Source: UBA1737 sp964541525
GTDB taxonomy: Bacteria; Bacillota_I; Bacilli_A; ML615J-28; CAG-313
DNA: 50,329 nucleotides
Assembly (NCBI GenBank): GCA_964541525.1
Contig: CAZIQF010000011.1
Location: 1 to 50,329, forward strand
Direction: 5' to 3'
Made by a program: the position numbers and the translations under genes. Positions 9,702 through 18,624 of the stretch are shown in pieces. Numbering within the stretch: the stretch's first letter is position 1; each line of letters opens with the position of its first letter. The notes beneath the pieces are model-generated. The model saw nothing but the letters and a program-made list of their open reading frames with translations, was not told where the DNA came from and ran no database searches.

Positions 9702-10629
9702 CGTCTGGTAAAACTTCTCCCATTTGTTTACCAAAGCCTAAATCAATCATCATTTGTAAATAATAATTAACGGCTGCTTGATCACTTGCTAATAATTGAT
9801 AGTGACAATTAGGAATTGATGCAGCAAGTGTTTCTGTACCTAAACTTGCAAATGATGCATGAATATTAACAGCTGCTGCTGCGGTTTGATTTGGATCTAA
9901 GATTGCCGATTCAATTGCATCTTTCATTACTGCTAATGCATCTTTTATATATTTTTTATTAACTTCTGATTTTTTAACAAAAATACCAGCTTGCGGATAA
10001 GATGCACTTCCTGTCATTTCTGCCCATACTTGTTGTAAATCAATTACTGATAAATTAAGTTTTGATTTTAGTTTTGATAAAGATGGTTCAGCTGAAACAA
10101 TAATTTCTGCTTGATTAGATACAAGCATTGTATTTGCTTCCGATACATCTTGGGCATATTCAATGTTAACATTAAGTTCTGGATAATTTTTTAAAATAGC
10201 TTTAAATACGATATCTGGTGTTGAATTTTTACCAAAAACTACTACTGTCTTACCATTTAATTCTTCAATTGAATTAAGTGACTTCTTACTTGCAAGATAT
10301 AAATTTCCCCAAACAAAAGCTTTATATAGAATATAATCACCATATGTTTGATACATTTTAGCCCCTAAATTGACAGGTGCGACAATTACATCATGTGATT
10401 TACTTGAAAAAGCTGCTAATAGTGGATCACTTCCAGCTACGATTTCCACATTAGCCGTTTTATTTGCTGTTGCTTCTTCAACATATGTAGCAAGGGCAAG
10501 TGAAGGTGTACCAGTTGGCATAATCACATTTACTACTTTAGTTTGATTGACATCATCTTCAATAATATTACAACCACTAATGATTAATCCTAAAAATAAG
10601 ATTCCTAAACATACTAAAATTTTTTTCAT
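9685..10629 (-). CDS. ABC transporter substrate-binding lipoprotein
   Basis: 314 residues. A lipoprotein signal peptide ends in lipobox LIISGC (Cys about 20), so the mature protein is anchored outside the membrane. The remainder looks like a periplasmic-binding-protein-like II/NMT1 domain (VIMPTGTPSLALATYVEE, LLAAFSSKSHDVIVAPVNLG, ELNGKTVVVFGKNSTPD), the usual partner of SsuC-type permeases. Substrate unknown. It is preceded by AAAGGAG and divergent from a Crp/Fnr-type regulator whose putative operator is centred about 41.5 bp upstream of its predicted start site. Confidence 0.82.
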   Translation of the reverse strand: MKKILVCLGILFLGLIISGCNIIEDDVNQTKVVNVIMPTGTPSLALATYVEEATANKTANVEIVAGSDPLLAAFSSKSHDVIVAPVNLGAKMYQTYGDYILYKAFVWGNLYLASKKSLNSIEELNGKTVVVFGKNSTPDIVFKAILKNYPELNVNIEYAQDVSEANTMLVSNQAEIIVSAEPSLSKLKSKLNLSVIDLQQVWAEMTGSASYPQAGIFVKKSEVNKKYIKDALAVMKDAIESAILDPNQTAAAAVNIHASFASLGTETLAASIPNCHYQLLASDQAAVNYYLQMMIDLGFGKQMGEVLPDDEFFY

Positions 10630-10672
10630 TTTTATTTCTCCTTTAATTTTTATCGATATTATTTCATTTTAT

Positions 10673-10701
10673 TTGCTTTATTATTATACATCTGTTAAAA
10701 T
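10673..10701 (+). promoter_or_regulatory. Sigma-A promoter of the Crp/Fnr-family gene; minus-strand -10 of the ABC operon inside it
   Basis: Plus strand: TTGCTT (10673-10678), 17-bp spacer, TAAAAT (10696-10701) with TGT just before it. Minus strand: a perfect TATAAT lies at 10688-10683 in the same region, but its -35 position reads only CCACAT, so that promoter probably needs an activator. Confidence 0.65.
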
Positions 10702-10710
10702 AAAAATGTG

Positions 10711-10724
10711 GTAACATTTGTTAC
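10711..10724. promoter_or_regulatory. Palindromic Crp/Fnr-type operator
   Basis: GTAACATTTGTTAC is a perfect inverted repeat (GTAACA/TGTTAC) of the form GTA-N8-TAC. It is centred about 41.5 bp upstream of the start site predicted from the minus-strand TATAAT, the classical class II activation position, and sits just downstream of the regulator's own -10, where binding would repress. Confidence 0.65.
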
Positions 10725-10738
10725 GAAATGGAGAAAAT

Positions 10739-11338
10739 ATGCAATTATTGGATTATTTAACAATTGAACAAAAAACTAAATATTTAAAATATCGTGAATA
10801 TAAAATTAATCAAATTGTTTTTGATGAACAAGCATATTGTGATTATTTAGGCATTGTGATTGAAGGTGAAATCTTAATCAAAACCTATACCTATTATGGT
10901 AAAGAAGAAACAATTACCCTAGTTAAAGAACAAGATTTATTTGGTCAATTTTTACTTTTTGCCAGTGAACCATTTTATTTAGGGATTGGGATTACAAAGC
11001 GAAAGACAAAGATTGCAGTAATCAAGAAAGATGCTCTTCTAAATTTATTTAGGGAAAACCCTCAATTTCTTGAATGTTATCTAAATAAAATCTGTAGTGA
11101 AAGTTTAAAAATTAAACAACAGGCAAAACTTTTAGCCCATAAGAATATAAGAGACCGAATCATGTATTACTTTAAATTACATCAAAAAGATCACATTGTC
11201 ACAATTACTTCCGTTACTGATTTTGCTAGTAGCTTGTCCATTCCTCGTCCTTCATTATCTCGAGAATTAATTCGTATGGAACAAGAAGGCCTAATTAAAA
11301 AGATTAATAAACAAATTTATATCAAAACAATAATTTAA
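10739..11338 (+). CDS. Crp/Fnr family transcriptional regulator
   Basis: 199 residues: N-terminal cyclic-nucleotide-binding-like beta barrel (LGIVIEGEILIKTYTYYGKEETI, then DLFGQFLLFAS), a long dimer helix, and a C-terminal winged helix (SVTDFASSLSIPRPSLSRELIRMEQEGLI). No N-terminal Cys cluster is present, so it is not an Fe-S Fnr. GGAG lies 7 bases before the ATG at 10739. Divergent from the ABC permease/lipoprotein operon with a shared palindrome between them, so that operon is its likely target, with autoregulation. The ligand is not evident. Confidence 0.88.
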   Translation: MQLLDYLTIEQKTKYLKYREYKINQIVFDEQAYCDYLGIVIEGEILIKTYTYYGKEETITLVKEQDLFGQFLLFASEPFYLGIGITKRKTKIAVIKKDALLNLFRENPQFLECYLNKICSESLKIKQQAKLLAHKNIRDRIMYYFKLHQKDHIVTITSVTDFASSLSIPRPSLSRELIRMEQEGLIKKINKQIYIKTII

Positions 11339-11367
11339 AAAGGTTGCGTTTTTGCAACCTTATTTTT
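11338..11367. terminator. Bidirectional terminator
   Basis: AAGGTTGC (11340-11347) pairs with GCAACCTT (11354-11361), followed by ATTTTT. It separates the convergent regulator gene and metal-exporter gene. Confidence 0.85.
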
Positions 11368-11369
11368 GA

Positions 11370-12266
11370 TTAGAATCCAGCAATTAGACAGACAAGATAT
11401 CCAACTAAAATACTGACTGTAAACATAATACCAAGAATTAAGAAAGTTTCTTTGAGATTTGATTTTTTCTTAAATAAGAAAACCAGACCTAATCCCGCAT
11501 TCATACATAATCCAGAAATACATGCTCCAAGGGGCATACCACCAAGCAAATAGACATTAGTAATTACAACACTGGCTGCACAATTCGGTATAACCCCGAT
11601 TAGTGAGGCAATGAGTGGTGAGATATATCGATTTATCCTTAAAAATGAAGCTAAGTTATCTTCCCCGACAAAATGAATAATTGTATTAAAAACTAAAGTA
11701 ATAATTAAAACATATAAGAAAATCTTTAGTGAATGTGTAATTGGATGAAGCAAATGTTTGTAAAGGGGTGTATCTGTTTTTTTACCACCAATTACATGAT
11801 GGCAACAACCAACTGTTTCTTCTTCGTGATCATGGTGACAATGATCTAAATGTTCATCAACATCGTGTTTACTTTTTGTGTAGAAAAAATCAACGATGTA
11901 ACCAGTGATAAAACCTACAACAAATTTAATTCCTAAAATAATTCCTACCGATAATAACGTATCTTGATTGGGATTAGCAAGAAGAATTGGTAACGCTTCA
12001 TCGCTACATGCAAGAAATAACGCAATCAATGTCCCAATTGTAATGTGTCGCTTAAGATATAGATCGGATGCTACGACACTAAATCCACATTGAGGTATTA
12101 AACCAAGAAAAGATGCTACAATCGGTGAAAATTTGTTTTTCTTAGCTAATCCTTTCGCAATATGCTCCTCAACAAAACTAATAATTATATATAGTAACAA
12201 CGCAACGATTAAGACATTAATACTCTCTTTTAAACTATGAAGTAAAATATGTAGTACTTCTTCCAT
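11370..12266 (-). CDS. Putative heavy-metal exporter, ArsP_2/DUF2899 family
   Basis: 298 residues with about ten hydrophobic segments in two halves that repeat a motif (ASFLGLIPQCGFSVV and ASLIGVIPNCAASVV). The halves are joined by a hydrophilic linker rich in His, Cys, Asp and Glu (around 140-160, including HCHHDHEEE and GCCHH), a plausible metal-binding loop. The family has been labelled both arsenic efflux and manganese transport; I cannot choose. ATG at 12266 has GGAGG 6-7 bases upstream. It follows the Fur-family gene by 2 bp, so the pair is one operon and a metal is the likely substrate. Confidence 0.8.
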   Translation of the reverse strand: MEEVLHILLHSLKESINVLIVALLLYIIISFVEEHIAKGLAKKNKFSPIVASFLGLIPQCGFSVVASDLYLKRHITIGTLIALFLACSDEALPILLANPNQDTLLSVGIILGIKFVVGFITGYIVDFFYTKSKHDVDEHLDHCHHDHEEETVGCCHHVIGGKKTDTPLYKHLLHPITHSLKIFLYVLIITLVFNTIIHFVGEDNLASFLRINRYISPLIASLIGVIPNCAASVVITNVYLLGGMPLGACISGLCMNAGLGLVFLFKKKSNLKETFLILGIMFTVSILVGYLVCLIAGF

Positions 12267-12268
12267 AA

Positions 12269-12694
12269 TCATTCCTCCTTCTTTTGACAATTTGCACATA
12301 CGCCATAAAGGACAACCCTGCCTGGATCAACTTTGAATTGATGTTCAGATTCAACATGTTCGATGATATTATTAATGAATCCACATTCTAAATGTTGTAA
12401 TACACCACATTCAATACACATTAGGTGAAAATGTTGACGACAATTATAATCAGCATCAACATATTGATAACAGGCTTTATCGCCTTCACCTACTATATAT
12501 TTTTTCACACTACCAGTTTGGACTAATACATCTAAATAACGATATAATGTCGCACGTGAAACACTAATCTTAGCAACTGTTAAATAGAACATCATTTCAT
12601 CAACAGTCATATGTCGGTGTTTGTTTTGTTTTAACATTTCAATAATTTGCATCTTTTGACGCGTATTATAAGCTTTATAATTTTTTATTTCCAT
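12269..12694 (-). CDS. Fur family metalloregulator
   Basis: 141 residues: N-terminal winged helix (TRQKMQIIEMLKQN, VSRATLYRYLDVLVQTG) and a C-terminal dimer domain with HFHLMCIECG and a second CANCQ pair, giving the four-Cys structural zinc site of Fur/Zur/PerR proteins. AAGGAA precedes the ATG at 12694. It is the first gene of an operon with a metal exporter, and a Fur-like palindrome sits just downstream of its -10 box, so metal-dependent autoregulation is likely. Subtype (Fur, Zur, Mur or PerR) cannot be fixed by eye. Confidence 0.88.
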   Translation of the reverse strand: MEIKNYKAYNTRQKMQIIEMLKQNKHRHMTVDEMMFYLTVAKISVSRATLYRYLDVLVQTGSVKKYIVGEGDKACYQYVDADYNCRQHFHLMCIECGVLQHLECGFINNIIEHVESEHQFKVDPGRVVLYGVCANCQKKEE

Positions 12695-12716
12695 AATTAA
12701 TTTCCTTAATTTGAAT

Positions 12717-12766
12717 TTGAGATTCATTCTCAATTATATTATACATTATTTGTTTTGTAATGTAAA
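12717..12766 (-). promoter_or_regulatory. Promoter and Fur-type operator of the fur-exporter operon
   Basis: Minus strand: TTTACA (12766-12761), 17-bp spacer, perfect TATAAT (12743-12738), then TTGAGAATGAATCTCAA (12733-12717), an inverted repeat whose TGAGAAT-G-AATCTCA core resembles the Fur-family 7-1-7 box. The operator covers the expected start site, a repression geometry. Confidence 0.75.
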
Positions 12767-12793
12767 CTAGATTGATTTTTTTTCTAAAAGTGG

Positions 12794-12822
12794 TTGCAAA
12801 ATATTTTTTTCTATTGTATCAT
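12794..12822 (+). promoter_or_regulatory. Sigma-A promoter of the cytidylate-kinase-like gene
   Basis: TTGCAA (12794-12799), 17-bp spacer, TATCAT (12817-12822). The transcript would start within about 20 bases of the strong AAAGGAGGT ribosome binding site. Confidence 0.65.
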
Positions 12823-12847
12823 ATATATATAAAGGAGGTAATTTATC

Positions 12848-13444
12848 ATGAAAAAGATTATTACAATTGGTAGAGAATGTGGTAGTGGTGGTCATTCAAT
12901 CGCCTTAAAAGTGGCAAAAGCTTTAGGCATTCCTTGCTATGACAAAGAGATCATCGGTATGGTTGCTGAAAAATGTCAAGTGTCTAATGAATATGCTGAA
13001 AAAGCTGGGGAACTATTAACTAGTGGTTTTTTAGGAACTTATAATACTGGTCTTAATCATGCATTTCCTTATTCCGTTCCATCATTACAAGACCAAATTA
13101 ATTCAACACAAGTTGATATTGTTCATTCGCTTGCAAATGAACCTTGCGTAATTGTTGGTCGTGGTGCTGATTATGTACTAAGAGAACGAACAGATGTCTT
13201 AAATGTTTTTATTAAAGCTTCGATGGAATATAAAATCCAAATTTCCAAAGAAAAACATGATTTAACTAACAAAGAAGCAAAAACAATTCTGCAAAAGCGT
13301 GATAAAGAGCGTTCGAAACATTATTATTTCTATACAGGTCAAGAATGGGGTAATGCTAAGAATTATCATTTAGTATTAGATAGTGGTGTCCTTGGTGAAG
13401 ATGTCTGTGCTGAATTGATTATTAAAGCATATCAAGACTCATAA
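12848..13444 (+). CDS. Cytidylate kinase-like family protein
   Basis: 198 residues. The P-loop-like start KIITIGRECGSGGHSIALKVA, CYDKEIIG, and IVGRGADYVLRE match the cytidylate_kinase_2 (AAA_26) family, common in anaerobic Bacillota. It is distinct from true Cmk, and its substrate is not established. A phosphate-binding GRECGSGG replaces the textbook GxxGxGK(S/T). Start chosen from AAAGGAGGT 9 bases upstream. Transcribed with its own promoter, 76 bp before the aminopeptidase gene. Confidence 0.8.
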   Translation: MKKIITIGRECGSGGHSIALKVAKALGIPCYDKEIIGMVAEKCQVSNEYAEKAGELLTSGFLGTYNTGLNHAFPYSVPSLQDQINSTQVDIVHSLANEPCVIVGRGADYVLRERTDVLNVFIKASMEYKIQISKEKHDLTNKEAKTILQKRDKERSKHYYFYTGQEWGNAKNYHLVLDSGVLGEDVCAELIIKAYQDS

Positions 13445-13484
13445 TTAATTTTTAAGTGCATATTTAATAGTTTTTCCAAAAATA

Positions 13485-13493
13485 TGGTATAAT
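13485..13493 (+). promoter_or_regulatory. Extended -10 promoter of the aminopeptidase gene
   Basis: TGGTATAAT, an extended -10 with a perfect TATAAT (13488-13493). No good -35 is visible. Similar TGGTAT(A/G)AT boxes precede the FAD-enzyme gene (about 37496). Confidence 0.5.
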
Positions 13494-13520
13494 ATTTAAC
13501 AAAAGGAGGATGATTTATAT

Positions 13521-14888
13521 ATGTACGCAAAAAATGCTTGGCAAAAATATTCTGATGAAGAATTAAAATTAGTTTTTGATTTTAATGAAAAATACAAAGA
13601 CTTTTTATCAAAAGGAAAAACTGAAAGACGCTGTGTTAGTGAAGCAGAAAAGATTGCAGTTGCAGCAGGATTTAAACCACTTTCTAGTTTTGATCAGGTT
13701 AAATATGGTGACAAGGTTTATGTTACAAACAAACATAAAAATATTGCTTGTTTTGTAATCGGCAAACAAGGTATAGAAAATGGTTTAAGAGTACTAGGAG
13801 CCCATATTGATTCACCGAGAATTGATGTTAAGCAAAACCCTTTATATGAAAAAAATGGTTTTGCTTTATTAGATACTCACTATTATGGTGGAATTAAAAA
13901 ATATCAATGGGTAACAATTCCACTTGCAATTCATGGGGTTGTATGTAAAATGGATGGAACAACTGTTGATATCACAATTGGTGAAGATTTAAGCGATCCT
14001 GTATTAGGTATCACTGATTTATTAATCCACTTATCTGCTGATCAATTACAAAAATCTGCTGGTAAAGTCATTGAAGGTGAAGACTTAGATGTTTCAATTG
14101 GGAATATGCCACTTAAAGATGAAGAAAAAGATGCAGTTAAAGCTAATGTATTAAAATTATTGAAAGAAAAATATGACATTGATGAAGAAGATTTTATCAG
14201 TGCTGAATTAGAAATTGTACCCGCTGGTCCAGCAAGAGATTATGGACTAGATCGTAGTATGATTGCTGGTTATGGTCATGATGATCGTGTATGTGCCTAT
14301 ACATCATTAATGGCTGTAGTCAATTCCGAACCTAGTGAATATACAACTTGTGCCATCTTAGTTGATAAGGAAGAAGTTGGTTCAATCGGTGCTACTGGGG
14401 CTCATTCTAAATTCTTTGAAAATGTCATTGCTGAATTAATTGAAAAAGAATCAGGATACACTAGTCTAAAGCATCGTCACGCATTAGAAAATACGAAGAT
14501 GCTATCAAGTGATGTTTCAGCTGGTTTTGACCCACTATATGCAGGAGTTAATGATCCTAAAAACTCAGCATACTTAGGCAATGGTATTTGTTATAATAAA
14601 TATACCGGTTCAAGAGGTAAGAGTGGTTGTAATGATGCAATGCCTGAATTCTTTGCTGAAATCAGAAAAGTTATGGAAGAAGCAAATGTAAACTGGCAAA
14701 CAGCTGAATTAGGACGTGTTGATCAAGGTGGTGGTGGCACTATTGCTTATATCTTAGGTAACTATAATATGAATGTTGTTGATGCAGGAATTGCTGTTCT
14801 TAATATGCATTCACCAATGGAAGTTGTTTCTAAGGCTGATGTTTATGAAGCATATCGTGCTTATTCAGCATTTATTTCTAAATTATAA
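13521..14888 (+). CDS. M18 family metalloaminopeptidase
   Basis: 455 residues, full length for the M18 (aspartyl aminopeptidase/aminopeptidase I) family, cytosolic enzymes that trim N-terminal residues and form dodecameric tetrahedra. Metal and catalytic motifs are in place: GAHIDSPRID (about 94-103), YGHDDRVCAY (252-261), DKEEVGSIGATG (283-294, catalytic Glu pair) and the C-terminal MHSPMEVVSKAD with the last metal His. The long middle domain is typical. AAAGGAGG precedes the ATG. Ends at a strong terminator. Confidence 0.93.
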   Translation: MYAKNAWQKYSDEELKLVFDFNEKYKDFLSKGKTERRCVSEAEKIAVAAGFKPLSSFDQVKYGDKVYVTNKHKNIACFVIGKQGIENGLRVLGAHIDSPRIDVKQNPLYEKNGFALLDTHYYGGIKKYQWVTIPLAIHGVVCKMDGTTVDITIGEDLSDPVLGITDLLIHLSADQLQKSAGKVIEGEDLDVSIGNMPLKDEEKDAVKANVLKLLKEKYDIDEEDFISAELEIVPAGPARDYGLDRSMIAGYGHDDRVCAYTSLMAVVNSEPSEYTTCAILVDKEEVGSIGATGAHSKFFENVIAELIEKESGYTSLKHRHALENTKMLSSDVSAGFDPLYAGVNDPKNSAYLGNGICYNKYTGSRGKSGCNDAMPEFFAEIRKVMEEANVNWQTAELGRVDQGGGGTIAYILGNYNMNVVDAGIAVLNMHSPMEVVSKADVYEAYRAYSAFISKL

Positions 14889-14897
14889 AATATAAAT

Positions 14898-14935
14898 AAA
14901 AGACATCCGTTAATTTTTTAACGGATGTCTTTTTT
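14898..14935. terminator. Strong bidirectional terminator
   Basis: AAAAGACATCCGTTAA (14898-14913) pairs with TTAACGGATGTCTTTT (14918-14933) around a TTTT loop, with a T-run on both strands. Serves the aminopeptidase gene and the convergent hydCBA operon. Confidence 0.92.
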
Positions 14936-14967
14936 ATATGTGTTATTAAATAATCTTTTATATTTTA

Positions 14968-16737
14968 TTAGCGTTTAGGGAATTTTTCCTTTGGAGCATA
15001 TGAAGTATGTAATAATTCATGTGCCTTATGAGAATTAGGTTCCCCTAAATATTCTTTATATAATGCTTGAATTTGAGTATTATTATGAGATTGACGAAGA
15101 ACTTGTCTTTCATCTTCAGAATATAATGCGTTTGCACGTTTTTGTCTGAATGTATCTAAGATATTAGTATCTTCATTTGGTAAGAACATTGGTTTAACAT
15201 ATGGTTGACCACCACCATTAACACATCCACCAGGACAACCCATGATTTCGATAAATGCATATGGGCTCTTACCATCTCTAATTTGGTCTAATAGTACTTT
15301 TGCATTTCTCATACCTGATGCTACAGCAACTTTTAAGATGGTACCATTGATATCAATTGCTGCTTCTTTTAATCCTTCCATACCACGAACTTGTTCAAAT
15401 TTAATTTCTGCATGTTCTTTTCCAGTAAGTTTAAAATATGCAGTTCTTAATGCTGCTTCCATAACACCACCTGTAACACCAAAGATTACACCAGCACCTG
15501 TGTATTCGCCCATAATGTCTTGGTCAAATTCTTCATCTGGAAGTTTATTAAAGTTAATACCACTACGTTTGATTAATTTAGCAAGTTCTCTTGTTGTTAA
15601 TACTGCATCAACATCTTTTACATTATTAGTTCCCATTTCTGGACGTTCTTTTTCATATTTTTTAGCAGTACAAGGCATAATTGATACAACGAAAATATCT
15701 TTTGGATCAATATTGTTCTTTTCTGCAAAGTAAGATTTGATGATTGCACCTTGCATTTGGTGAGGAGATTTGCAACTTGATAGATGATCTAATTGATCTC
15801 CATAATAATATTCAGCATAGTTAACCCAACCTGGAGAACATGAAGTAATCATTGGAAGTACGCCACCATTTTGGAGTCTTGATAATAATTCTGTTGCTTC
15901 TTCCATAATTGTAAGGTCAGCACCAAAGTTTGTATCATAAACTTTATTAAATCCAAGACGTTTTAATGCAGCAACCATTTTGCCAGTTACAGCTGTTCCA
16001 ATTGGTAAACCAAATTCTTCACCTAAAGCAGCTCTTACAGCTGGAGCAGTTTGAACAACTACATATTTACCAGCTTTCATTGCATCATCAACTTTTTGAA
16101 TTTCACTCTTTTCCATTAATGCTCCTGTAGGACATACGCTTACACATTGACCACATAGGATACATGGGCTTTCAACGAATGAACGATTTTCAGCAGGGGC
16201 AACAAATGTCTTAAATCCACGTTTTTCAAATCCTAAGATGCCTGTACCATGAGCATTTTGACAACGAGCTACACAGCGACCACATAGGATACATTTTGAA
16301 GTATCACGTACGATTGAAGGTGACACATTATCATAATGAGTTTCAGTTTTACTTCCTTGGTATTTGCCTTCTCTAGCACCTGTGATTTGTGCTACATATA
16401 ATAATTCACAATGACCATTCTTTTCACATTGTTGACAATTTAGTGAGTGATTTGAAAGTAATAATTCAACACTTAAACGACGTGCTGCAACAGCTTTTGG
16501 TGAAGAAATTTTGATCTCCATACCTTCAGCTACTGGATATACACATGATGCAACTAACCCTCTAGCACCTGTTGCTTCAACTAAACAAACACGACAAGAA
16601 GCTAAGCTACATTCGCCATGATTAAAGCTACATAATGAAGGGATTTCATAACCACATTCTCTTGCAGCTTCTAATATTGTTAGGCCTTCTTCAACTTGAT
16701 AAGCTTGGCCTTCGATTTTAATATTAATTTTTGCCAT
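14968..16737 (-). CDS. hydA: [FeFe] hydrogenase catalytic subunit, group A3 type
   Basis: 589 residues in the order [2Fe-2S] ferredoxin-like domain (about 1-80), His-ligated cluster segment (HSLNCQQCEKNGHC), two [4Fe-4S] motifs (CILCGRCVARC and CILCGQCVSVC), then the H-cluster domain: L1 TSCSPGW, L2 MPCTAKKYE, L3 EIMGCPGGCVNGGGQPY, and a C-terminal small-subunit-like segment. It reduces protons or oxidises H2 and, with HydB and HydC, is expected to couple NAD(H) and ferredoxin (electron bifurcation). Last of hydCBA, with GGAGG upstream. HydEFG maturases are not in the window. Confidence 0.95.
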   Translation of the reverse strand: MAKINIKIEGQAYQVEEGLTILEAARECGYEIPSLCSFNHGECSLASCRVCLVEATGARGLVASCVYPVAEGMEIKISSPKAVAARRLSVELLLSNHSLNCQQCEKNGHCELLYVAQITGAREGKYQGSKTETHYDNVSPSIVRDTSKCILCGRCVARCQNAHGTGILGFEKRGFKTFVAPAENRSFVESPCILCGQCVSVCPTGALMEKSEIQKVDDAMKAGKYVVVQTAPAVRAALGEEFGLPIGTAVTGKMVAALKRLGFNKVYDTNFGADLTIMEEATELLSRLQNGGVLPMITSCSPGWVNYAEYYYGDQLDHLSSCKSPHQMQGAIIKSYFAEKNNIDPKDIFVVSIMPCTAKKYEKERPEMGTNNVKDVDAVLTTRELAKLIKRSGINFNKLPDEEFDQDIMGEYTGAGVIFGVTGGVMEAALRTAYFKLTGKEHAEIKFEQVRGMEGLKEAAIDINGTILKVAVASGMRNAKVLLDQIRDGKSPYAFIEIMGCPGGCVNGGGQPYVKPMFLPNEDTNILDTFRQKRANALYSEDERQVLRQSHNNTQIQALYKEYLGEPNSHKAHELLHTSYAPKEKFPKR

Positions 16738-16752
16738 AAAATTCTACCTCCA

Positions 16753-18624
16753 TTACTTCTTAATAATTGCTTTAAATGGACATGCTGATTGACATAAACC
16801 ACATTTAATACACTTACTTTGATCAATGACATATGGAACACCATTCTTACCTGGAGTACCAGAAATTGCACCTACAGGACAGTTACGAGCACATTTAGAA
16901 CACATCTTACATTGATCTGAAACAATAACATATTGCATTAAATCTTTACAGATATGAGCAGGGCATTGTTTATCAACAATATGAGCAATATATTCATCTT
17001 TGAATTGACGCATTGTTGATAGTACTGGATTTGCAGCTGTTTGTCCTAAACCACATAGTGAATTAGATTTAACTGCTTCTGATAATTCTTCTAGATCAGC
17101 AAGATCTTGAAGTGTACCTTTACCTTTAGTAATCTTATCTAAGATTTCTAGGATACGTTTTGTACCAATACGACATGGTGAACACTTACCACATGATTCA
17201 TCACAAATAAATTCCATGTAGAATTTTGCAACGTCAACCATACAGTTGTCTTCATCCATAACAATTGCACCACCAGAGCCCATCATTGAACCTAATGCAA
17301 CTAAATTATCATAGTCAATTGGAGTATCTAAGTCTTTAGCAGTTAAACATCCACCTGATGGACCACCAGTTTGGATTGCTTTAAATGCTTTACCTTCTGG
17401 AATTCCACCACCGATATCGTAAATTAATTCACGAAGAGTTGTTCCCATTGGAATTTCAACTAGACCAACGTTATTAACTTTACCACCTAATGCGAATACT
17501 TTAGTACCTTTTGATTTTTCAGTACCAAGTAATGCAAATTTTTCAGCACCTTCTCTTAGGATATATGGAACACATGCAAGTGTTTCTACGTTATTAATAA
17601 TTGATGGTTTTTGCCATAAACCTTTTACAGCTGGGAATGGTGGTCTTGGACGTGGCATACCACGTTGACCTTCAATTGAGTTAAGTAATGCAGTTTCTTC
17701 ACCACAAACAAATGCACCAGCACCTAAACGAATATGTACATCAAAACTAAAATCAGTGCCTAAAATGTTTTTACCAAGTAAGCCAATTGCTCTTGCATCT
17801 TCAATTGCTTTACGAAGACGATTAACAGCGATTGGATATTCAGCACGAACATAGAAGTAACCATTTTGGGCACCAATTGCATAACCAGCAATTGCCATAC
17901 CTTCGATTACTGCAAGTGGATTACCTTCAAGAATTGAACGATCCATGAATGCACCCGGATCACCTTCATCACCATTACAAACTACATATTTTTCATTAGA
18001 GTTTTGGTTTAAAGCAAATTGCCATTTTCTACCAGTAGGGAAACCACCACCACCACGACCGCGTAGTCCTGAGGCAAGAACTGTATCTACAACTTCTTGT
18101 TGTGTCATATGTAATGCTTTAACTAAACCTTGATATCCACCATAGCCTAATGCTTCTTCAATATTTTCAGGGTTGATTGTTCCACAACCATGTAAAGCAA
18201 GTCTTACTTGTTTCTTGTAGAAAGTAATTTCATCTTGTTTTTGAATTTTTTCATTTGTGACAGGATCAACATAAAGTAATCTTTCTACAATTTCACCATT
18301 GATTAAATCTTTTTCAATAATTTCTTCTACATCTTCAACTTTTACAGTACGGTATAGTGTATCTTCTGGGAAAATTTTTACGAAAGGTCCTTGTGAGCAG
18401 AAACCAAAACATCCTACTTGGTTAACTGATACAGTCGCATTTAAACCTTTTTCTTCAATTAATTCTTGAAATTTTTCTAAAATAGCTTGTGAATCACTCG
18501 ATAAACATCCAGTACCACCACAAATAACGATTGAACGTTTGCCACCTTTTCCACTAAATTTATCATTTAAATTATTAGTGCATTCACTAATCTTGTTTAA
18601 TAATTCTTGTTCATTTTTAATCAT
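16753..18624 (-). CDS. hydB: NuoF-like hydrogenase subunit HydB (NADH and FMN binding)
   Basis: 623 residues: N-terminal thioredoxin-like [2Fe-2S] domain (GGTGCLSSDS, GCFGFCSQGP), NADH/FMN domain (SGLRGRGGGGFPTGRKW, CNGDEGDPGAFMDR, CGEETALLNSIEG), [4Fe-4S] SCGKCSPCRIGTKR, and a C-terminal 2x[4Fe-4S] ferredoxin domain (CKMCSKCARNCPVG, CIKCGLCQSACPF). This is the flavin subunit of HydABC, where NAD(H) reacts. The ATG shares one base with the HydC stop (TAATG) and has GGAGGTG upstream. Confidence 0.95.
   Translation of the reverse strand: MIKNEQELLNKISECTNNLNDKFSGKGGKRSIVICGGTGCLSSDSQAILEKFQELIEEKGLNATVSVNQVGCFGFCSQGPFVKIFPEDTLYRTVKVEDVEEIIEKDLINGEIVERLLYVDPVTNEKIQKQDEITFYKKQVRLALHGCGTINPENIEEALGYGGYQGLVKALHMTQQEVVDTVLASGLRGRGGGGFPTGRKWQFALNQNSNEKYVVCNGDEGDPGAFMDRSILEGNPLAVIEGMAIAGYAIGAQNGYFYVRAEYPIAVNRLRKAIEDARAIGLLGKNILGTDFSFDVHIRLGAGAFVCGEETALLNSIEGQRGMPRPRPPFPAVKGLWQKPSIINNVETLACVPYILREGAEKFALLGTEKSKGTKVFALGGKVNNVGLVEIPMGTTLRELIYDIGGGIPEGKAFKAIQTGGPSGGCLTAKDLDTPIDYDNLVALGSMMGSGGAIVMDEDNCMVDVAKFYMEFICDESCGKCSPCRIGTKRILEILDKITKGKGTLQDLADLEELSEAVKSNSLCGLGQTAANPVLSTMRQFKDEYIAHIVDKQCPAHICKDLMQYVIVSDQCKMCSKCARNCPVGAISGTPGKNGVPYVIDQSKCIKCGLCQSACPFKAIIKK

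Noticed and set aside
15242..15733. Open frame on the plus strand inside hydA
   Set aside because: It lies wholly opposite a gene with complete hydrogenase motifs and has no ribosome binding site or protein-like pattern; it is a shadow frame.
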